A stretch of DNA of 64,000 nucleotides from Corallibacter vietnamensis (GCF_039537875.1 NZ_BAABBI010000006.1:1-64000), one strand, 5' to 3'. Positions 7,110 through 16,496 are shown, numbered from the stretch's first letter. The notes: generated by a model not told the origin, from the sequence alone. A program made the numbers and translations.

Positions 7110-8558
7110 CTAGTAATAAGTAAAACGTCTTACTTTGGCAATATATTTAGCAAGTCTAATTACTTGGTGGCTGTAACCATACTCATTATCATACCAAATG
7201 TAAAGAATAATGTTTTTACCATCTTTTCTAACTATTGTTGCTTTGCTATCATAAATAGAAGGCGCAGAGCTTCCTACAATATCACTAGATACAAGTTCGT
7301 CACTTAATTCGTATTTAATTTGCTCAACTAAATCTCCTTCTAATGCATATTTTTTAAGAATTGTATTTACGCTATCTAAAGAGGTTTCCTTATCAAGTTC
7401 TAAACTTAAAATTGCTAATGAACCATTAGGAACAGGAACTCTAATAGCATTTGATGTTAGTTTTCCTTCTAATGCAGGTAAAGCTTTTGCAACAGCACTT
7501 CCTGCTCCAGTTTCAGTAATAACCATGTTTAGTGCAGCTGCACGCCCACGTCTATATTTTTTATGAAAGTTATCTACTAAATTTTGGTCGTTGGTGTAAG
7601 CATGAATGGTTTCTAAATGACCAGATTTTACACCAAATGTGTCATTTATAGCTTTTAATACTGGTGTTATAGCATTTGTAGTACAAGAAGCAGCAGAGAA
7701 AATATCTATTTTATCTGGATCATTTTCTTTTTGGTTAACACCGTGTACAATATTAGGAATTCCTTTTCCTGGTGCAGTTAGTAATACTTTTTTTACACCT
7801 TTAGATTTTAAATGTCTGCTTAAAGCTTCTTTATCTCTAAAGGCTCCTGTATTGTCTATAACCAATGCGTCTTTTATTCCATATTTTGTGTAATCAATAT
7901 CTTCAGGGGCATTTGCAGAAATAATGTTTACTGTAGTACCATTGATAATAAGTGCACTATTTTCAACATCAGCAGTTACCGTACCAGAAAAATCACCATG
8001 AACAGAGTCATTACGCAATAATGATGCTCTTTTTTCTAAAACAGTTTGATCTATTGTACCACGTGTAACAATAGCTCTTAAACGTAACTGACTTCCTTTA
8101 CCTGTTCTAGTCATTAATTCTCTAGCTACTAATCTACCGATTCTACCAAAACCATAAAGCACTACATCTTTAGGTTGAATAGCTTCTTCTTTACTAGCAT
8201 TTTTAAGCTTATCAGCAACAAAAGCCAATGCATTGTTGAATTTTTTTTCTTCTAGGTGATACTCGTAAGTTAATTTACCAATGTCAAGTTTTGCAGGAGG
8301 TAAATCTAAAGTTTGAATAGCTTGTGCGATTTCTACAGAATCAAAAATAGAAATTGGTTTTTGTACAAATTCACCTGCATATTCGTGTAGGTTTAAAATC
8401 TCACTAACATTTCTGTCAATTAGTTGATTTCTAAATAGTACAAGTTCTATAGATTTTTCATACCAAAGATCGCTTACTATCTTAATAAATTCTACAGTAG
8501 CTCTTCGTCTATCTGCTTGAAAAGCCAATTCGCTTTCATAAGTTTCTTTAAAACTCAT
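7110..8558 (-). CDS. gap: Glyceraldehyde-3-phosphate dehydrogenase, long form
   Basis: This enzyme oxidises glyceraldehyde-3-phosphate to 1,3-bisphosphoglycerate with NAD(P). The 482 residues exceed the usual 330-340 because of an N-terminal extension of about 130 residues seen in a Bacteroidota subgroup. The Rossmann motif YGFGRIGR lies at about 135-142, the catalytic Cys is in SCTTNAITPV (Cys292), and HAYTNDQNLVDNFHKKYRRGRA follows. The long form may act in gluconeogenesis rather than glycolysis, but that cannot be read from the sequence. A -7 promoter (8596-8603) lies upstream and a terminator at 7045-7068. Confidence 0.92.
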   Translation of the reverse strand: MSFKETYESELAFQADRRRATVEFIKIVSDLWYEKSIELVLFRNQLIDRNVSEILNLHEYAGEFVQKPISIFDSVEIAQAIQTLDLPPAKLDIGKLTYEYHLEEKKFNNALAFVADKLKNASKEEAIQPKDVVLYGFGRIGRLVARELMTRTGKGSQLRLRAIVTRGTIDQTVLEKRASLLRNDSVHGDFSGTVTADVENSALIINGTTVNIISANAPEDIDYTKYGIKDALVIDNTGAFRDKEALSRHLKSKGVKKVLLTAPGKGIPNIVHGVNQKENDPDKIDIFSAASCTTNAITPVLKAINDTFGVKSGHLETIHAYTNDQNLVDNFHKKYRRGRAAALNMVITETGAGSAVAKALPALEGKLTSNAIRVPVPNGSLAILSLELDKETSLDSVNTILKKYALEGDLVEQIKYELSDELVSSDIVGSSAPSIYDSKATIVRKDGKNIILYIWYDNEYGYSHQVIRLAKYIAKVRRFTYY

Positions 8559-8595
8559 TGTATTCGTTTTTAGTGTGTTGTTTAAATATTTTTTG

Positions 8596-8603
8596 CAAAA
8601 GTA
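8596..8603 (-). promoter_or_regulatory. -7 promoter motif of the GAPDH gene
   Basis: Minus-strand TACTTTTG, matching TAnnTTTG, 37 bases upstream of the start codon. The -33 element is not obvious. Confidence 0.5.
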
Positions 8604-8644
8604 ACATATTTCAAACGTTTTCGTAACGTTTTTTCAAAAATAAA

Positions 8645-8682
8645 AAATCCCTTGCCTGGTTATTGATTTAGACAAGGGATTT
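8645..8682 (-). terminator. Rho-independent terminator downstream of the HtrA gene
   Basis: A 10-bp inverted repeat, AAATCCCTTG / CAAGGGATTT, with an 18-base loop, about 25 bp past the HtrA stop codon. Confidence 0.75.
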
Positions 8683-8705
8683 ATGATATGAAACAAAGAG
8701 CGTGG

Positions 8706-10121
8706 TTATCTAAATATGAAACTTTGCTTTTGGCCGTGACTGTTAAGAATGCTTATTTTTTCAATATTCTCTTTAAAGTCATTACCATATTTTTGCTTTA
8801 AAGTATTGATATCGTCAATAGAGTTTATAGGCGTATCATTTATATCAGTAATAATTGTGCCTCTATTTATACCTATTTTTTGGTAAAGCCAATAATTATC
8901 ATTTTTAGTAACTAAAACACCTTGCTTTATATTATATTTTTCTTTTGTTGCGCTTGGAATATTTTTGAGTTGCATATCTAGAAATGTAACTGTAAGTATT
9001 TCACTTTTAGAAAGTTTTACAGGTAATGTTTTTTCTTTACCATCTCTTAAAACTGTTACTTCTACTAAATCATTTGGTCTTTTTGTACTTAAATAACCTG
9101 TTAGATCTGCGAATTTTGAGATTCTTACATTATCTATTTGTTTGATAATATCACCACTTTTTATTCCAGCATTTTTTGCACCTGATTTATCTTCAACATT
9201 GCTTACGTAAAAACCTTCAGTAACATCAATATCTAAATCTTCAGATTGTTCGCTGTTTAAGCTAATGCCGCTTACACCTAATATACCATTTTGAACATTA
9301 CCAAATTCCATAATATCTTCTACAACTTTTCTAGCAATGTTACTAGGAACAGCAAATGAATATCCTATATAAGATCCTGTTTGTGATGAAATTGCAGTGT
9401 TTATACCTATTAAATCACCATTACTGTTTACTAAAGCACCACCTGAATTACCTGGGTTTACAGCAGCATCTGTTTGTAAAAAAGATTGTGAATGTTGCCC
9501 TGTTAAATCTCTAGATTTTGCACTAATAATTCCTGCTGTTACTGTAGATGTTAGGTTAAAAGGGTTACCTACAGCCAAAACCCATTCGCCAACTTTTACT
9601 TGGTCGCTATCTCCAAAAGTTGTAAACGGAAGTTCATCATCAGCATCAATTTTAAGTAACGCAACATCTGTTTTAGGATCTGTACCAACTAATTCAGCAG
9701 GTAGAGTTCTGTTATCGTTTAGTGTAATTGATATTTCTTTTGCACCATCAATAACATGATTATTCGTTATAATATAACCATCAGGAGAAATAATAACTCC
9801 GCTACCAGTTCCTACTTGCGCATGTTGAGAACGTCTGCCATAAAGCAAATCCTGAAAAGTAACAGGACCAGAAACTACTGATGTGTTTTTAACGTGTACT
9901 ACAGCATCAATTGTTTTTTCAGCAGCATCTGCAAAACTTGGAGCGTTTTCAATACTGTAATTGTTTTTTTTTGTGTTTAAACTTGTTGGAAAATAATGAG
10001 TTGACTCTTGAGGTGTTTGCGATGTAGTAATAACATCTTTCTCAATAAATAATTTGTAAGATGACAATGAAATTACGCCACCTAATACCGAAACAAATAC
10101 GAGTGTTAGAAACTTTTTCAT
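8706..10121 (-). CDS. HtrA/DegP-type periplasmic serine protease
   Basis: A Do-like protease that degrades or refolds damaged periplasmic proteins. The 471-residue protein starts with a membrane segment or signal peptide (about 3-20). The trypsin-like domain carries the triad His122 (TNNHVIDGA), Asp152 (TDVALLKI) and Ser226 (NPGNSGGAL). Two PDZ domains follow at about 285-375 and 395-470. Charged residues follow the hydrophobic segment and no clear cleavage site is seen, so it may stay membrane-anchored like DegS. It is divergent from dapF, with 197 bp between them. No strong promoter motif was found for it. Confidence 0.93.
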   Translation of the reverse strand: MKKFLTLVFVSVLGGVISLSSYKLFIEKDVITTSQTPQESTHYFPTSLNTKKNNYSIENAPSFADAAEKTIDAVVHVKNTSVVSGPVTFQDLLYGRRSQHAQVGTGSGVIISPDGYIITNNHVIDGAKEISITLNDNRTLPAELVGTDPKTDVALLKIDADDELPFTTFGDSDQVKVGEWVLAVGNPFNLTSTVTAGIISAKSRDLTGQHSQSFLQTDAAVNPGNSGGALVNSNGDLIGINTAISSQTGSYIGYSFAVPSNIARKVVEDIMEFGNVQNGILGVSGISLNSEQSEDLDIDVTEGFYVSNVEDKSGAKNAGIKSGDIIKQIDNVRISKFADLTGYLSTKRPNDLVEVTVLRDGKEKTLPVKLSKSEILTVTFLDMQLKNIPSATKEKYNIKQGVLVTKNDNYWLYQKIGINRGTIITDINDTPINSIDDINTLKQKYGNDFKENIEKISILNSHGQKQSFIFR

Positions 10122-10300
10122 ATGTAATTAATTTTATTTGATATTTATAATTCAAGACACTAAAAAGAATTGTGCCTCTAGTAATTAGATTTTTACAACG
10201 ATTAAAATTAAATTTTTATTGAATTTATTTTTGGTTTTTAACGATTTTTAACGCCAACTTTAACGAGTGATTAACAGTGTGAAAACCGATGTAATATTCC

Positions 10301-10308
10301 TATATTTG
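10301..10308 (+). promoter_or_regulatory. -7 promoter motif of dapF
   Basis: TATATTTG, a perfect TAnnTTTG match, ends 10 bases before the dapF ATG, so the leader would be only about 5-7 bases. No TTG lies at the ideal -33 distance. Confidence 0.55.
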
Positions 10309-10318
10309 CCAAACAATT

Positions 10319-11095
10319 ATGGGGACAACTTTTTATAAATATCAAGGAACTGGTAATGATTTTGTTATGATAGATAACAGATTATTGCAATTTGATAAAA
10401 CTGACGCGCAACATATTGCTTTTTTATGTGATAGACGTTTTGGTATTGGTGCTGACGGATTAATATTGTTAGAAAATCATACAGAATATGATTTTAAAAT
10501 GGTTTACTACAATGCTGACGGTCATGAAAGTTCTATGTGCGGAAACGGAGGCAGATGTATTGTTGCTTTTGCTAAGCAATTAGAAATCATTTCTAATAAA
10601 GCTACGTTTGAAGCTATTGACGGTTTGCATCATGCCATTATTGAAAACGATACGGTTAAGCTACAAATGCAAAATGTGTCTACTATAGAAAATCATAAAT
10701 CGCATTTATTTCTTGATACAGGATCGCCACATCATATAACACTTGTTGAGGACTTAAAAAGTCTTGATGTGAAAACCGAAGGTTCAAAAATAAGATATAG
10801 TAACTTGTATGGAAAAGCAGGTAGTAATATCAATTTTGTAAAAAAAATATCTCCAGACACTTTTGCAGTAAGAACCTATGAACGTGGTGTTGAAGACGAA
10901 ACCCTTTCTTGCGGAACAGGAGTTACAGCTGTAGCATTGGCAATGCATTACATAGGTGAAACAGAAAAGAACCTTATAAACCTTGAAGTAGAAGGAGGAA
11001 AACTTCAAGTAGGTTTTGATATTACAGATTCTAATTATGAAAATATTTGGTTAATTGGCCCAGCAAATATGGTTTTTAAAGGCGTTGTATCATGA
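10319..11095 (+). CDS. dapF: Diaminopimelate epimerase
   Basis: DapF interconverts LL- and meso-diaminopimelate, the last isomer step before lysine and peptidoglycan. The 258-residue protein has the two-cysteine acid/base pair: Cys74 in SSMCGNGGRC and Cys198 in LSCGTGVTAVA. The N-terminal block FYKYQGTGNDFVMIDN is diagnostic. The stop overlaps the start of the next gene (ATGA), and dapF heads a tight plus-strand run with an acetyltransferase, mltG and a DUF2279 gene. dapA, an earlier step of the same pathway, is at 30025. Confidence 0.97.
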   Translation: MGTTFYKYQGTGNDFVMIDNRLLQFDKTDAQHIAFLCDRRFGIGADGLILLENHTEYDFKMVYYNADGHESSMCGNGGRCIVAFAKQLEIISNKATFEAIDGLHHAIIENDTVKLQMQNVSTIENHKSHLFLDTGSPHHITLVEDLKSLDVKTEGSKIRYSNLYGKAGSNINFVKKISPDTFAVRTYERGVEDETLSCGTGVTAVALAMHYIGETEKNLINLEVEGGKLQVGFDITDSNYENIWLIGPANMVFKGVVS

Positions 11096-11616
11096 TTACT
11101 TTAAAAGGAGAACATATTTATCTACGCGCTTTAGAGCCTGAAGATTTAGAATTTATTTACGTAATTGAGAACGATGAAAGTGTATGGGAATTAAGTAGTA
11201 CACAAACGCCATATTCTAAATTTTTAATAAAGCAATATCTAGAAAACGCTCATAAAGATATTTATGAAGTTAAACAATTGCGATTGGTTATTTGTAATTA
11301 TGATGATCAAACTATAGGACTTATAGATCTTTTTGATTTTGATTTTAAAAACAGTCGCGCAGGTGTTGGTATTTTGGTAAAGGATGTAAATAATAGAAAT
11401 AGAGGTATAGGAAAAGAGGCTTTACAGCTTTTAATATCATATAGCAAAGAACATCTTAATTTGCATCAATTGTATTGTAATATTTCAGAAACAAATGAGA
11501 ATAGTTTAAAGCTATTTAAAAGTCAAGAGTTTACGATTATAGGTTTAAAAAAGGATTGGAATCTTGTAAAAGGTTCATATAAAAACGAATATTTACTTCA
11601 ACGTATTTTAAAATAA
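11092..11616 (+). CDS. GNAT-family N-acetyltransferase, RimJ/RimL-like
   Basis: The 174-residue protein has the N-terminal LKGEHIYLRALEPEDLEFI block typical of RimL/SpeG-type GNAT enzymes. The acetyl-CoA site is in NRNRGIGKEALQLL (about 101-114), followed by QLYCNISETNENSLKLFKS. The substrate is not predictable; it could be a protein alpha-amino group or a small amine. Its start overlaps the dapF stop by 4 bp, and mltG begins at the very next base after its stop, so the three genes are almost certainly co-translated. Confidence 0.88.
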   Translation: MITLKGEHIYLRALEPEDLEFIYVIENDESVWELSSTQTPYSKFLIKQYLENAHKDIYEVKQLRLVICNYDDQTIGLIDLFDFDFKNSRAGVGILVKDVNNRNRGIGKEALQLLISYSKEHLNLHQLYCNISETNENSLKLFKSQEFTIIGLKKDWNLVKGSYKNEYLLQRILK

Positions 11617-12660
11617 ATGTATATAAAAAAAATACTTTGGGCAGTTGCCCTAATTGGTTTAGTAGTAGCAGGTTTGTTTGCGTACTACATTTATAGTGTT
11701 ATGTTAAAACCTAACACAGCTTTTAATAATGAAGAAGCCTATGTATATATAGCAAGTAATGCCAATTATCAGGATGTTAGAGATCAATTAGAACCACTTC
11801 TTTTAGATATTGATAAGTTTGATGCACTTGCAGAAAGAAAAAAATATACTACCAATGTGAGAGCTGGACGATACGTTATTAAAAAGGGAATGAATAATAA
11901 CGATATTATTAATTCTATACGAAGTAAAAACATACCAATTAATATAGCGTTTAATAATCAAGAAAGTCTAGAGAAATTAGCTAACAGAATTAGTAACCAG
12001 TTAGAGCCTGATAGTTTAGCCATTATATCAGCAATGAAAGATAAAACGTTTTTAGAAGCTCAAGGTTTTACTGAAGCAACAGCTTTAGGTATGTATATTC
12101 CTAACAGTTATGAGTTTTTCTGGAACACATCTGCTGAAGCTTTTAGGGATAGAATGCTTAAAGAATATAATAGATTTTGGAGCGAAGCAAGAAAAACTAA
12201 AGCTAAAGCCATAGGCTTGTCCCAAGATGAAGTAATGACACTCGCTTCTATTGTGTATGAAGAATCTAAACAAGCAAATGAACAACCAAGAATAGCAGGT
12301 GTTTATATGAATAGATTAAACATAGGAATGCCGCTGCAAGCAGATCCAACGTTAAAGTTTGCAGCTTATAAACTGCCACAATATCAAGGTACTGTTATAA
12401 AACGAGTATTAAATATTCATAAAGAAATAGAGTCGCCATACAATACCTATAAGTATGCAGGCTTGCCACCAGGATTAATTGCAATGCCAGATATATCTGC
12501 AATAGATGCCGTGCTTAATTATGAAAAGCATAAGTATTTATATTTTGCTGCTGATGCACAGCGTTTAGGTTATCATAAATTTGCAAAAACATTAAGCCAG
12601 CATAATGTTAATGCTAGAGAGTACCAACGTTATTTATCTTCTCAAGGTATAAATAAATAG
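11617..12660 (+). CDS. mltG: Endolytic murein transglycosylase MltG
   Basis: MltG cuts nascent peptidoglycan glycan strands at the inner membrane and sets their length. The 347-residue protein has an N-terminal membrane anchor (about 5-27) and the YceG domain. The ASIV-x-x-E motif (210-216) carries the family's catalytic Glu (Glu216), followed by GVYMNRLNIGMPLQADPT and the conserved SPYNTYKYAGLPPG and HKFAKTLSQHN segments. It starts directly after the acetyltransferase stop. Together with dapF and the lysozyme-like gene downstream it forms a small cell-wall neighbourhood. Confidence 0.95.
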   Translation: MYIKKILWAVALIGLVVAGLFAYYIYSVMLKPNTAFNNEEAYVYIASNANYQDVRDQLEPLLLDIDKFDALAERKKYTTNVRAGRYVIKKGMNNNDIINSIRSKNIPINIAFNNQESLEKLANRISNQLEPDSLAIISAMKDKTFLEAQGFTEATALGMYIPNSYEFFWNTSAEAFRDRMLKEYNRFWSEARKTKAKAIGLSQDEVMTLASIVYEESKQANEQPRIAGVYMNRLNIGMPLQADPTLKFAAYKLPQYQGTVIKRVLNIHKEIESPYNTYKYAGLPPGLIAMPDISAIDAVLNYEKHKYLYFAADAQRLGYHKFAKTLSQHNVNAREYQRYLSSQGINK

Positions 12661-12663
12661 TTT

Positions 12664-13566
12664 TTGAAAACTTGCTTAAAACATACTCTAGTTGCTTTTT
12701 TTATAACGATGACTGCTTGGTCGCAGCATAGTGATATTAATTCGTTTTTAAAACCAAGTGATACTTTAAATATATCAAGAAGAAATACAGTACTTATTAC
12801 TGAAGCTTCTTTAGCAACATTAACATTGGTAGGCTTAAATCAGCTTTGGTATGCAGATTATCCTAAATCAAAATTTCATACGTTAAATGATAATGAAGAG
12901 TGGCTTCAAATGGATAAACTGGGTCATGTGTTCTCTTCTTATCAATTAGGTCGAGTAGGAGCAGACGTTTTAAACTGGAGCGGTGTTAGTAAAAAAAATC
13001 AGTTAATTTATGGTGCTACTTTAGGCTTTGGTTTTCTTACTGTAGTTGAAGTTTTTGATGGCTTTTCTCAAGAATGGGGATTTTCATGGGGAGACATGGC
13101 TGCAAATGCAGCCGGAACCGGATTGTATGTAGGCCAAGAATTACTATGGAAAGAGCAACGTATTGTACTTAAATATTCATTTCACAGAACACAGTATGCA
13201 GCGCAACGACCAGATAAGTTAGGTAGTGGGCTTACTGAAGAGTTTTTAAAAGATTATAATGGACAAACTTATTGGTTAAGTTTTAATATGTCTTCGTTTT
13301 TTAAAGATTCAAAGATTCCTAAATGGCTAAATATAGCTTTGGGTTATGGAGCTGATGGAATGCTTACAGGAACTAATACACATTTGTCAAATTATGATAG
13401 AGGTCGCCAATATTACTTAAGTCTTGATGTTGATTTAACAAGAATAAAAACGAATTCTCATGTTTTGAAAACTTTGTTTAGCGTTTTTAATACCATTAAA
13501 ATACCTTTCCCTGCTTTAGAAATAAATGAGAAAAACGGTGTAAAGCTACACGCTGTCTACTTTTAG
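12664..13566 (+). CDS. DUF2279 (YfiM-like) exported protein
   Basis: The 300-residue protein starts at a TTG, because no ATG or GTG lies between the mltG stop and the signal peptide. The next in-frame Met (residue 16) would cut the signal in half. Residues 1-20 form a signal peptide ending near AWSQ. The conserved DUF2279 core holds DKLGHVFSSYQLGR and GFSQEWGFSWGDMAANAAGT, where His and Asp residues recur in the family. The fold is probably outer-membrane or periplasmic; function is unknown. It follows mltG by 3 bp. Confidence 0.8.
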   Translation: MKTCLKHTLVAFFITMTAWSQHSDINSFLKPSDTLNISRRNTVLITEASLATLTLVGLNQLWYADYPKSKFHTLNDNEEWLQMDKLGHVFSSYQLGRVGADVLNWSGVSKKNQLIYGATLGFGFLTVVEVFDGFSQEWGFSWGDMAANAAGTGLYVGQELLWKEQRIVLKYSFHRTQYAAQRPDKLGSGLTEEFLKDYNGQTYWLSFNMSSFFKDSKIPKWLNIALGYGADGMLTGTNTHLSNYDRGRQYYLSLDVDLTRIKTNSHVLKTLFSVFNTIKIPFPALEINEKNGVKLHAVYF

Positions 13567-13608
13567 AAAACCTTAACACTTTGGTTTTCAGATATTAAAA
13601 AAAATACG

Positions 13609-13616
13609 TATATTTG
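13609..13616 (+). promoter_or_regulatory. -7 promoter motif of the lysozyme-like gene
   Basis: TATATTTG, a perfect TAnnTTTG match. A TTG lies 25 bases further up (13581-13583), slightly longer than the ideal spacing. Transcription would start near 13620 and leave a leader of about 64 bases. Confidence 0.6.
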
Positions 13617-13628
13617 CACGCTGAAAAT

Positions 13629-13670
13629 TTCAACGCACCGTGATTTTTTATTGTGGAGCAATGTGTTGAA
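13629..13670 (+). promoter_or_regulatory. Stem-loop in the 5' leader of the lysozyme-like gene
   Basis: TTCAACGCA (13629-13637) pairs with TGTGTTGAA (13662-13670) over 9 positions including one G-T. This stem occupies most of the predicted leader, between the promoter and the ATG at 13684. A regulatory role is possible but not shown. Confidence 0.35.
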
Positions 13671-13683
13671 GAAATTCAAAAAT

Positions 13684-14361
13684 ATGATAAAAAATATTGG
13701 AAGTTACACAGCCCTATCACTTACAATATGTTTCTTATTGTTTGGCTCTTTTTACTTAAATAAAGAAGTAAAAACCAAATTAAATACATCAAAAAGAATA
13801 GCAATGGTTGATAATACTGTTGTTGATAATGATGTACTTGTTGCAGATGCTATTCATCCTATTCACAAGCCAAACGATTATTCTTTTTCTCCTAAATTAG
13901 GTAAATCACTTATTGGTTTTAAAGAAGCTTTAGGTTTTAAAGAATCTCGAGGTGATTACTTTACAGTAAATACTTTTGGTTATTTAGGTAAGTATCAATT
14001 TGGAAGAGAAACTCTAAAACTTATTGGTGTTTACAACACCGTTATGTTTCTTAACAATCCCGAATTACAAGAAAAAGCATTTATAGCAAATGCTGAACGT
14101 AATAAATGGATTTTAAGAAAAGACATAAAACGTTTTTCAGGACGTACTATTAACGGAGTTGAAATAACAGAATCAGGTATTTTAGCAGCAGCTCATTTAG
14201 CTGGAGCTGGCAATGTAAAAAAATACTTAAGAAGTCATGGAGCTCAAGGTTTTTCTGATGCATTTGGTACATCAATTCAATATTATATCAAGAAATTCTC
14301 TGGATACGATACGTCATCAATAAAACCAAATAAAAAAGCAAAAGTAAAGGTGACAGCTTAA
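13684..14361 (+). CDS. Lysozyme-like exported protein, putative muramidase or transglycosylase
   Basis: The 225-residue protein has an N-terminal membrane segment (about 8-24) and a low-complexity linker. A lysozyme-fold core starts at about residue 78: GFKESRGDYFTVNTFGYLGK has a Glu followed by Ser, as in SLT-type transglycosylases, and GYLGKYQFG matches their GxxQ/GLMQ-like block. ILAAAHLAGAGNVKKYL resembles the Gly-rich helix. Homologues are often named peptidoglycan-binding LysM protein, although no LysM repeat is visible here. The ATG at 13684 is preferred over the TTG at 13651, which would place 11 charged residues before the membrane segment. Confidence 0.7.
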   Translation: MIKNIGSYTALSLTICFLLFGSFYLNKEVKTKLNTSKRIAMVDNTVVDNDVLVADAIHPIHKPNDYSFSPKLGKSLIGFKEALGFKESRGDYFTVNTFGYLGKYQFGRETLKLIGVYNTVMFLNNPELQEKAFIANAERNKWILRKDIKRFSGRTINGVEITESGILAAAHLAGAGNVKKYLRSHGAQGFSDAFGTSIQYYIKKFSGYDTSSIKPNKKAKVKVTA

Positions 14362-14370
14362 TAACAGTTG

Positions 14371-15090
14371 TTACTCTTTATGTATTACAAATAATGCAGG
14401 TCTTTTATGTAGGTCTGCATTATTTTTTTTCCACGCTTTTACTGTTTTAGTTTTTATGTATTCTGTTGATAGTGTTATGTCACAAGCAATACAAACCAAA
14501 GTATTTTCATTTAGTGTATGGCATATGTCTTCAAGCATTGCGTTATTTCTATAAGGTGTTTCAATAAAAAGTTGCGATTGATTTTGTTTAAAAGACAATT
14601 GCTCTAATCGTTTTAATTCTTTTTTTCTCTCGCCTTTATCTATAGGTAAATAGCCGTTAAAAGCAAAGCTTTGTCCATTCATTCCAGAACCCATAACGGC
14701 CATTAAAATTGATGAAGGACCAACCATAGGTACGACCTTAATATTGTTTTGATGAGCAATTCTAACTATATCAGAACCAGGATCGGCAACAGCAGGGCAA
14801 CCAGCTTCAGATAGTAATCCAACTGGTAATCCTTCTTTACACGGATTTAAAAAACTAGGTATTTCTGAAGCATCTGTAAATTTATTTAGAACAAACAGCT
14901 TTAATGAAGATTGCTTTTTGTTAGGGCAGATTTTTTTTATAAATCGTCTAGCACTTTTTTCATTTTCAACTATAAAATGAGAAATATTTTCTATTGTTTT
15001 TTTTACAGAAATAGGAAGAACTTCTAAAGGTTCGTTATCGCCTAGCGTTGTAGGTATTAAATATAGGTTTCCAGAATTAGGGTTGCTCAT
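14371..15090 (-). CDS. RsmI-like SAM-dependent methyltransferase (tetrapyrrole methylase fold)
   Basis: The 239-residue protein has the tetrapyrrole-methylase blocks GLLSEAGCPAVADPGSDIVR (about 92-111) and VPMVGPSSILMAVMGSGMNG, as in RsmI, which 2'-O-methylates C1402 of 16S rRNA. The N-terminus (NLYLIPTTLGDNEPLEVLP) differs from canonical RsmI, which reads LYLVPTPIGNLEDIT. It is therefore probably the second, shorter paralogue common in Flavobacteriia, and its substrate is uncertain. Its start overlaps the stop of the sugar dehydrogenase by 1 bp, and it converges on the lysozyme-like gene. Confidence 0.85.
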   Translation of the reverse strand: MSNPNSGNLYLIPTTLGDNEPLEVLPISVKKTIENISHFIVENEKSARRFIKKICPNKKQSSLKLFVLNKFTDASEIPSFLNPCKEGLPVGLLSEAGCPAVADPGSDIVRIAHQNNIKVVPMVGPSSILMAVMGSGMNGQSFAFNGYLPIDKGERKKELKRLEQLSFKQNQSQLFIETPYRNNAMLEDICHTLNENTLVCIACDITLSTEYIKTKTVKAWKKNNADLHKRPALFVIHKE

Positions 15091-16496
15091 TAGTATATTA
15101 TAAGTTTTTTTAATGATGTTTTTCCATTTGTAGCAGTTATTTCAGTGAGGTATAATCCGCTAGCTAAATCTTTTGTAGATACTTTAATTGAACTATTGTT
15201 AGTGTTATTTACTGTTTTTATGGCAGTACCTTGAATATTATATATTATTATTTTTGAGATATTATTAGTTGCGCTTGAGTTGTCAAAATATACCATGTCA
15301 TTTGTTGGGTTAGGATACATTTTTATAGATGATAGATTAAATTCATCAGTACTTAAATTGGTGTCAACAATTTTAAAAATGTTTCCAGAGCTTAAACCAG
15401 CTACATAAATCTCACCATCAACATCTTCTCCAAAAGCAGTCCAGTTGTTGCCCGAGTATTGTTGTGTAAAAGACATATCCCAAGTTGTGCCATTGTATTC
15501 TAAAATTCCTATTTCATTACTGCAATAATCTGCAAAAAAGTATAAACCACTTAATGTTGATTGCGCTGTTCCTCGATATCTATATCCGCCTGTAATAGAA
15601 CATTTAAAAGCGCCACTTCCAGAATGACTATATTGACTTACCGGAAATGTTATTGTATTAACGTCAGGACATCCTGTTGTATTGTAAGCCGAATTTCCTT
15701 CATAGCATCTCCAGCCGTAATTTACACCAGCTGTTGTAATTGGAACCATGTTTATTTCTTCAATATCATTTTGACCAACATCTGCAATCCAAATGTCATT
15801 AGTTTGCCTATCAAAAGAAAAACGCCATGGATTTCGAAGTCCATAAGCCCAAATTTCATCTCTAGCATTTGCTGTACCAACAAACGGGTTATCGCTAGGA
15901 ATTCCGTAGTTGTTTCCGCCACTAGCTGTGTTTACATCTATTCTTAATAGTTTGCCTAATAGCGAATTCAAATTTTGTGATCTGTTTTCAGGGTCACCAC
16001 CAGAGCCGCCATCACCTGTAGCAATATATAAATAGCCATCGCTGCCAAAAGCGATATCACCTCCATTATGATTAGAGTAAGGTTGAGCTATGGTAAGTAA
16101 TATTTCTTCTGTACTAGGATTTGCAGTGTTATCATCTGGAGGGTTTGTTACAAACCTAGAAATAACGGTATCCCCGTTATTGTTTATATAATTAACATAG
16201 AAAAAACCGTTTGTTAGGTAGTTAGGATGAAAAGCTAAACCTAGCAAACCTCGTTCACCTCCGCTATTTGAAACTAATGTGTTAATATCTATAAAAGGCG
16301 TTGGGTTTGTGCTTCCATCATTGTTTACAATTTTTATTACACCAGCTCGTTCAACAATAAAGAGTCTGTTGTCTCCGGCATGTTTTATACTTACAGGGTT
16401 TGTGAACCCAGAAGCATAGGGCTCGATATCAATGCTTTGAGATATTGATACAATTGAATAGGTAAGTAATAGAATACTAGTATATAGCTTTTTCAT
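15090..16496 (-). CDS. Secreted PQQ-type sugar dehydrogenase with T9SS sorting domain
   Basis: The 468-residue protein has a signal peptide (about 1-19) and then a six-bladed GSDH/sorbosone-dehydrogenase propeller with VERAGVIKIV, RGLLGLAFHPNY, NHNGGDIAFGSDGYLYIATG and WAYGLRNPWRFSFD. A C-terminal T9SS type A domain of about 75 residues follows (KMYPNPTNDMVYF to SLKKLIIY). The product is thus secreted or surface-attached through the type IX system. The ATG at 16494-16496 (MKKLYTSILLL) is the natural signal-peptide start; an ATG 9 bp upstream adds MIL only. The sugar substrate is unknown. Confidence 0.92.
   Translation of the reverse strand: MKKLYTSILLLTYSIVSISQSIDIEPYASGFTNPVSIKHAGDNRLFIVERAGVIKIVNNDGSTNPTPFIDINTLVSNSGGERGLLGLAFHPNYLTNGFFYVNYINNNGDTVISRFVTNPPDDNTANPSTEEILLTIAQPYSNHNGGDIAFGSDGYLYIATGDGGSGGDPENRSQNLNSLLGKLLRIDVNTASGGNNYGIPSDNPFVGTANARDEIWAYGLRNPWRFSFDRQTNDIWIADVGQNDIEEINMVPITTAGVNYGWRCYEGNSAYNTTGCPDVNTITFPVSQYSHSGSGAFKCSITGGYRYRGTAQSTLSGLYFFADYCSNEIGILEYNGTTWDMSFTQQYSGNNWTAFGEDVDGEIYVAGLSSGNIFKIVDTNLSTDEFNLSSIKMYPNPTNDMVYFDNSSATNNISKIIIYNIQGTAIKTVNNTNNSSIKVSTKDLASGLYLTEITATNGKTSLKKLIIY

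Noticed and set aside
7041..7307. Plus-strand open frame of 88 codons
   Set aside because: It begins inside the GAPDH terminator hairpin and runs antisense to the conserved GAPDH 3' end; the protein shows no family features.
15561..15947. Plus-strand open frame rich in Cys, Ser and Ile
   Set aside because: It is antisense to the conserved propeller of the sugar dehydrogenase, and its composition is what a reversed coding frame gives.
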